A DNA stretch of 48,898 nucleotides from positions 1 to 48,898 of the forward strand of contig JACQBZ010000040.1 in assembly GCA_016194285.1 (NCBI GenBank), given 5' to 3'. The notes under the pieces are model-generated. The model was not told the DNA's origin. It searched no databases and saw only the letters and a list, made by a program, of their open reading frames with translations. Each line of letters opens with the position of its first letter. The stretch's first letter is position 1. Positions 44,156-48,898 of this stretch are shown here, piece by piece. Position numbers and translations under genes: made by a program. Origin of the DNA: Nitrospirota bacterium (GTDB lineage Bacteria; Nitrospirota; Nitrospiria; JACQBZ01).

Positions 44156-44388
44156 GGGACTACTATAACAGATATGAAGTCCGAGGACAAATTCTTAAGA
44201 CGAACGGGATAAAAAAAGCAAAAAGGGGCCGGAACTTACCCTTTTTCGCTCCCAGGATGCATTTATAGGAGATATAATAATATGCGCGGCATATAGAAAA
44301 GTCGCGATGACTCCAACAACAATCCAGACACCATAGACCCGTTGAAAATGATCGTGAAGAACCTACGTCTTTCCTGGAGCTGACGACG

Positions 44389-46818
44389 ATGCTCGTGCAA
44401 TTCCTGTATTTTAGCCTAACCGGGATGGTCCTTAGCGGGAGCTTGATGCTCTTGCTGGGACACCGGGTGAGACGGGGTCACTGGCTGATCTCGCTGGGCT
44501 ATTTGAGCACAATCGCCTACTCCAGCCATCTCCTCCTGGGTTCTATCGGCACCCTTTCTACCAATGCATATTCTTATCTTGTATTGGTACTCCTGATAGG
44601 CACCCCCATCATCGCACTGACCGAACACTGGAATGCCCTGGGTCAGGCCACTTTTACCATGGCCCTGATGAGCGCACTGAGCTTCCTGGCCTATGCGGAC
44701 TATGTGACCTTCTCTTCTCACCTGGGCCCCTTGAGCCTGTTCTTTTCGGTCATCCTTTTGATCCTGGAAATCCTTGCACTGCTCTTGATGATGGTGCATA
44801 CCTTTGAGGTGGTGGATGTGATCTGCCGCATCCGCTGGAGGCGGAGTTTCACTCCCCAGCCGACGACCCGATATTTCCCAAAGGTGTCTCTGCATGTCCC
44901 GGCTTACAATGAGCCCCCTGAGATGGTGATCCAGACCCTGGATGCCCTGGCCAAACTCGACTACCCCGACTATGAAGTCATCGTCATCGATGACAACACA
45001 ATGGATGAAAAGCTCTGGCGGCCCGTAGAGGCCCACTGTCATCGTCTGGGCTTTAAATTCTTCCATCTGGAGAACTGGCCGGGGTTCAAATCAGGGGCGC
45101 TCAACTACGCCTTAAGACAGACCGATCCCCAGGCAGAACTTGTGGGGGTTGTGGACTCGGATTATGTGGTGGAGCCCGATTACCTGAAGGATCTGGCGGG
45201 ATTCTTTGAGGACCCCAAGATGGCCTTTGTCCAGACTCCTCAGGACTATCGGGATTGCGATCCGCAAGATCGCTATGCGGTGGCCTGTTACCACGCCTAT
45301 CAGTATTTTTTCAAGGTCTCCATGGCCTCAAGGAATGAACGGAACGGGATTATCTTTGCCGGTACCATGGGGCTCATCCGCCGAAAAGTTTTAGAAGAGA
45401 TGGGTGGATGGGATGAGTGGTGCATCACGGAGGATGCCGAAATTTCGGTGAGGATTCTCAGCGAGGGGTATCAGTCTGTCTTTATCGATCGAACCTATGG
45501 ACGAGGGCTGATGCCCCTGAATTTTGAAGGTCTGAGAAAGCAGCGTTTCCGATGGGCCTTCGGTGGGATGCAGATTCTCCGACTGCACTGGCCGAAGCTT
45601 CTGCCCGGGTCCGGAATATTGAATCCCACGAATCGGTTGACGCTGGGTCAGAAGTTTGATTACCTGTTGGGAGGACTGCAATGGCTGAATGACCCCGTGG
45701 CCCTTGCCTTTACCGTGATCCTCTTGATCAGCACGGTCTCTCTTTCCCTGACCCAATCGGTCTTCCTGCAACCCATGGCAGGGGCCGCTCTTTTTGTCCC
45801 CTTTATCTTCATCGTCTTTGGACTCACGAAATTTCTGTGGGCTTTACGCATCCGTGTGGGCTGCACCCCGAGAGAGGCTTATCGGAGTTTTCTGATTCTG
45901 TTAAGCCTCACCTGGGTGGTCACTCTGGCCTGCCTTCTGGGACTGACCAAAAAAGAAGGGGTCTTCCTTCGCACCCCAAAGCAGCGGGGCCAGCCGGCCT
46001 TGATTCGCTCGATCCAGGTGGTGGGCAAGGAGATCCTGCTCGCGGGGGTATGCCTGGCCAGTGCGGTATGGCTGTTGGCCAAAGAGCCGATCAACGGGAC
46101 GATCCTCTTATTGCTGGGTTTACTCACCTGGCAGGCCTTTATCTATGGATCAGCGCTGGTGGCCAATCACTGGAGCCATCGAAGCGAAATGCTGGCCACC
46201 AACCCCGTCTTGTTTCAAACGTCGCGAACCACGGGGGAACGATTTCGGGCCATGGTCACCGACCGGCGTGCCACCCTTTCGCTGGCGGGTGCAGCGGCTT
46301 TGGCCGCCTCTCTGTTTTATCTGGCCGTTATCAACGCCCCGGAGATAGAGCAGGTTTACCGCACCAACCCGTTACGCTCTTCTCTGATCCCCCACTCCTT
46401 GATCAATAATCCTCCGGAGGTCCATATCAAGGCAAAGATATACTTAGAGGAGAGGGCTGCTCTGGCCCAGGATGTGGAGGCGGCCATGTCTCTCTGGGAT
46501 CCTGAGGGAATCATCCGGGATGCCAATTACACACCGGAGGATGAGCGTGATGATCGAATCTGGTCCGGCATCGATGGAATCCGCTCACGCTACGAAAAAG
46601 AGTTTCATCTCCGATCCTACATCGACCTGACCCATCAAAGCCTCTCCACTGTTATAGAAGAGGATACGGCCACCGTGGTGAATGATTTGAACGCCACCCT
46701 CCGAACAGACGGGAAGATTCAGAAGGTGTATCTATCCAGAGGAGACCGCTGGACCTTTCGGAAAGAAAATGGCGAATGGAAAATCACAAGCCTGACTGTC
46801 AACCGCACGCCCCGGTGA
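44389..46818 (+). CDS. Membrane GT2 glycosyltransferase (cellulose-synthase-like) with C-terminal NTF2-like domain
   Basis: About four N-terminal membrane helices (1-140) precede a processive GT-A family 2 domain with HVPAYNEPPEMV (169-180), DDN (201-203), DSD (256-258), TED (347-349) and QRFRW (385-389). Several more membrane helices follow (about 430-650). The last ~120 residues form an unusual extra domain: a SnoaL/NTF2-like fold ending in RWTFRKENGEWKITSL, placed outside the membrane by the last helix. It has 809 residues. It probably builds an extracellular beta-glycan. The preceding gap (44156-44388) holds an AAAAAGGG/CCCTTTTT inverted repeat and TATAAT at 44273 without clear -35. Confidence 0.88.
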   Translation: MLVQFLYFSLTGMVLSGSLMLLLGHRVRRGHWLISLGYLSTIAYSSHLLLGSIGTLSTNAYSYLVLVLLIGTPIIALTEHWNALGQATFTMALMSALSFLAYADYVTFSSHLGPLSLFFSVILLILEILALLLMMVHTFEVVDVICRIRWRRSFTPQPTTRYFPKVSLHVPAYNEPPEMVIQTLDALAKLDYPDYEVIVIDDNTMDEKLWRPVEAHCHRLGFKFFHLENWPGFKSGALNYALRQTDPQAELVGVVDSDYVVEPDYLKDLAGFFEDPKMAFVQTPQDYRDCDPQDRYAVACYHAYQYFFKVSMASRNERNGIIFAGTMGLIRRKVLEEMGGWDEWCITEDAEISVRILSEGYQSVFIDRTYGRGLMPLNFEGLRKQRFRWAFGGMQILRLHWPKLLPGSGILNPTNRLTLGQKFDYLLGGLQWLNDPVALAFTVILLISTVSLSLTQSVFLQPMAGAALFVPFIFIVFGLTKFLWALRIRVGCTPREAYRSFLILLSLTWVVTLACLLGLTKKEGVFLRTPKQRGQPALIRSIQVVGKEILLAGVCLASAVWLLAKEPINGTILLLLGLLTWQAFIYGSALVANHWSHRSEMLATNPVLFQTSRTTGERFRAMVTDRRATLSLAGAAALAASLFYLAVINAPEIEQVYRTNPLRSSLIPHSLINNPPEVHIKAKIYLEERAALAQDVEAAMSLWDPEGIIRDANYTPEDERDDRIWSGIDGIRSRYEKEFHLRSYIDLTHQSLSTVIEEDTATVVNDLNATLRTDGKIQKVYLSRGDRWTFRKENGEWKITSLTVNRTPR

Positions 46819-46864
46819 ATCTGTTTGCTGAGGGAAGATGTCTGGGCAAAACCCTTCATCAACG

Positions 46865-47302
46865 TTAGCTCTCGAGCATAAACGTCACCGGGCCGTCGTT
46901 GTGGAGCGAGACGATCATCCGGGTGCCGAAGCGGCCCGTCTCGACCGTCAGGCCGGCGGCGATCAGCCGATCGACAAATCGTTGGTATAATTTTTCGGCC
47001 AGATCCGGACCCGCGACCGGAGTGAAACTCGGCCGGGTGCCTTTCGAGACGTCGGCTACCAACGTGAATTGAGAAACGGCCAGGATCTGTCCGCCGATCT
47101 CCTGTATCGAACGGTTCATCCGGCCGTTTTCGTCGTCGAAGATCCGGTAGGCGAGAATCCGCTCCGCGAGCCGGTCGGCATCCCGCTCGCCGTCCTCTTT
47201 TGACACGCCGAGCAGCACCACCAGTCCCGGACCGATCCGGCCCACGACCTCTCCGTCCACGCTCACCTGCGCTTCCAGCACGCGTTGAATCAAGGCCTTC
47301 AT
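46865..47302 (-). CDS. dtd: D-aminoacyl-tRNA deacylase
   Basis: DTD removes D-amino acids from tRNA. MKALIQRVLEAQVSVDGEVV, the catalytic SQFTL motif, KGTRPSF and the C-terminal NDGPVTF are all present. It has 145 residues, normal. The ATG at 47302 overlaps the murJ stop by four bases; the much longer frame running to 47800 passes through murJ and is rejected. Confidence 0.96.
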   Translation of the reverse strand: MKALIQRVLEAQVSVDGEVVGRIGPGLVVLLGVSKEDGERDADRLAERILAYRIFDDENGRMNRSIQEIGGQILAVSQFTLVADVSKGTRPSFTPVAGPDLAEKLYQRFVDRLIAAGLTVETGRFGTRMIVSLHNDGPVTFMLES

Positions 47303-48898
47303 AACGGCTGGACCCCTTTCTTTGCGATCTTGGTCTTGACCATATCCCAAAGGAAGGCCTGCTCCTCGGATCGCAGGAGTCGGTTGGCCACGATGTAGCT
47401 CAAGATCGACAGGCCGATCCCGCCGGACAGCCAGACGGCCTTTGCCGCCCAGTCGCCGGGGAAGGACCAGAGCTCCTGCCGACCGACGGTCCATCCGATC
47501 AGGCCGACCGGGATCGTGGCCACGACGGTGTTCCCGACCGAGCAAAGGATCACGGGCCATTCGATGCCGTGAAGGCGGCGGTCCAGAATTCGGACTAACA
47601 GGCCGAAATTCAAGATGGCCGCGAGGGAGGTCGCCAGCGCAAGCCCGCCGTGCAGCAGCGGCCGCATCAACAGAAGACATAATACGATGTTGGCCACCAT
47701 CGCGGCCACCGCGACCTTGACCGGAGTTTTCGTGTCCTGCAACGAATAGAAAGCGGCCACCACGATCCGGATCCCCGCGAAGGCCGGCAGGCCGACGCAA
47801 TAAAACAGCAAGGCGGAGGCCGTACCGAGCGTCGCCTGGGCCGTGAACCGGCCGTGCTGGAAAAAAAGATGGATGATCGGAATGCGGAGCGTCATCAGCC
47901 CGATCATGGCCGGGATGATGATGAAGAGAACCAGCCGCAGCCCGAACGAGAGCGTCTTCTTCAATTCATGGAGCTGGCCGTCGGAGGTCTGCTGGGCCAT
48001 CGTGGGGAGGATGGCGGTTCCAAGCGCGACGCCGAAGATCCCCAGCGGAAAGAGAACGAGCCGCATTCCATAGAACAGGTACGTCTGGCTGCCTTCGGGA
48101 AGATACGAGGCCAGGAGCGTGTTCACCAGGATGTTCACCTGCGTCACGGACAAACCGACCATCGCCGGCAGGATCAACCGTCCGATCCGCTTCACGCCCG
48201 GATGAAACGGATCGAATCGAAAACCGATCATCATCCGGTGTCTCCGGAGGCTGGGGAGCTGCATGAAGAACTGGACCGCGCCTCCGGCCACGACTCCAAT
48301 CGCCACGCCGAAAATCGGCTCGGTGAGATGGGGCGACAACCACAACGCGGCCGAGATGATGCAGACGTTGAACATCACAGGCGAGAAGGCCGGCACGGCG
48401 AAGGCCCGGAGCGAGTTGAGCATGCCCATGGTGAGCGCGGCCAGGCTGATGAACAGGAGATAGGGAAACATGAACCGGCTCAGCATCGTGGTCAGATCAA
48501 ACTTGCCCGGCTCGTTCGCGAATCCAGGCGCGATGGCCCGGACGATCCAGGGGGCGGCGAGGATGGACAGGAGGCAGATCACGGCCACGCTTGTCAGCAG
48601 GACCGTGAAGACGGCCGAGGCCAGTTCGCGGGCTTCTTCCTTCGTCCGTTTGGTGAGGTATTCGGTGAAGACGGGGATGAAGGCCGCCGACATGGAGCCT
48701 TCCGCGAACAGCTCGCGGAGCATATTGGGAATCCGGTAGGCGACGAAGAAGGCGTCGGCCGCCATGCCGGCCCCGAAGAGCCGGGCCAGGATCATGTCCC
48801 GGACAAAGCCCATGATCCGGCTGGAAAAGGTGGCCAGGCCGATCAATCCGGCGGCCTTGGCGATCTGTCGGCGTTCTTGGGTCAAATGGGGTTCATTC
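47299..48898 (-). CDS. murJ: Lipid II flippase MurJ (start just outside window)
   Basis: This MviN/MurJ protein moves lipid II across the inner membrane. RQIAKAAGLIGLATFSSRIM, GFVRDMILARLFGAGMAADA and PNMLRELFAEGSMSAAFIPV are classical, and about 14 membrane helices follow. The frame is open to the right edge (NEPHLTQERRQ), and the last base would be the final G of a codon, so the start is probably an ATG two bases beyond the window. A TTG at 48885 is the only start-like codon inside. About 532 residues are visible. Confidence 0.95.
   Translation of the reverse strand, partial: NEPHLTQERRQIAKAAGLIGLATFSSRIMGFVRDMILARLFGAGMAADAFFVAYRIPNMLRELFAEGSMSAAFIPVFTEYLTKRTKEEARELASAVFTVLLTSVAVICLLSILAAPWIVRAIAPGFANEPGKFDLTTMLSRFMFPYLLFISLAALTMGMLNSLRAFAVPAFSPVMFNVCIISAALWLSPHLTEPIFGVAIGVVAGGAVQFFMQLPSLRRHRMMIGFRFDPFHPGVKRIGRLILPAMVGLSVTQVNILVNTLLASYLPEGSQTYLFYGMRLVLFPLGIFGVALGTAILPTMAQQTSDGQLHELKKTLSFGLRLVLFIIIPAMIGLMTLRIPIIHLFFQHGRFTAQATLGTASALLFYCVGLPAFAGIRIVVAAFYSLQDTKTPVKVAVAAMVANIVLCLLLMRPLLHGGLALATSLAAILNFGLLVRILDRRLHGIEWPVILCSVGNTVVATIPVGLIGWTVGRQELWSFPGDWAAKAVWLSGGIGLSILSYIVANRLLRSEEQAFLWDMVKTKIAKKGVQPL

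Noticed and set aside
44273-44296. A four-codon leader peptide at 44282 after TATAAT
   Set aside because: Too short and without amino acid pattern; TATAAT has no proper -35 at 16-18 bases.
47303-47800. In-frame extension of dtd over the murJ coding region
   Set aside because: DTD begins at MKALIQRV; the extension is an out-of-frame shadow of murJ.

Overview
The window comes from a bacterial chromosome, probably a metagenome-derived member of the Nitrospirota or a near relative. This placement is inferred from gene content and order (rho-rpmE-prfA-prmC-murA running into a his cluster, a type II secretion operon with a PilM-like GspL and a GspN, and tandem SUMF-domain proteins) and from the moderately high G+C. 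No marker gene settles it. The envelope is clearly Gram-negative: there is a secretin, there are several lipoproteins, and there is an outer-membrane-like protein. Gene density is high, and most operon junctions are 4-nt ATGA or GTGA overlaps.

Layout. (1) 1-11.6 kb: a type II secretion operon on the + strand, gspD (cut by the left edge), E, F, G, H, I, J, N, L, M and K. It is interrupted between gspM and gspK by a lipoprotein gene on the opposite strand. (2) 11.7-15.1 kb: a small exported protein, a UvrD/Rep-type helicase and an AT-rich exported protein of unknown function. (3) 28.1-15.2 kb, read on the - strand: rho with a long leader, then rpmE-prfA-prmC-murA-hisG-hisD-hisB-hisH-lipoprotein-hisA-hisF-hisIE-HIT-znuA. 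This combines transcription termination, translation termination, one peptidoglycan step and most of histidine synthesis; hisC and hisZ are not present. Four copies of a roughly 71-bp palindromic repeat lie here, each directly in front of a start codon. (4) 28.2-29.8 kb: two tandem SUMF (formylglycine-generating-enzyme-like) proteins. (5) 29.9-31.5 kb: serS followed by tRNA-Ser(UGA). (6) 31.6-37.3 kb: hflC/hflK, an FMN reductase, an unknown exported protein and a LemA-TPM-TPM operon. (7) 37.3-40.9 kb: tRNA-Ser(GCU), an AT-rich methyltransferase, a GT4 glycosyltransferase and a polysaccharide deacetylase, which looks like an acquired glycan patch. (8) 41.0-48.9 kb: ilvD, a DUF1905-like protein, a HAD phosphatase, a large membrane GT2 with a C-terminal NTF2-like domain, dtd and murJ (its start lies just past the right edge).

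Most of the gene content is ordinary. The most interesting signals are non-coding: the four-copy start-proximal repeat in the his/murA operon, a duplicated palindromic leader in front of both tRNA-Ser genes, a duplicated promoter block in front of two unrelated genes, and a palindromic repeat that supplies the leader peptide of gspH. No CRISPR array, insertion sequence, integrase or phage gene was seen.
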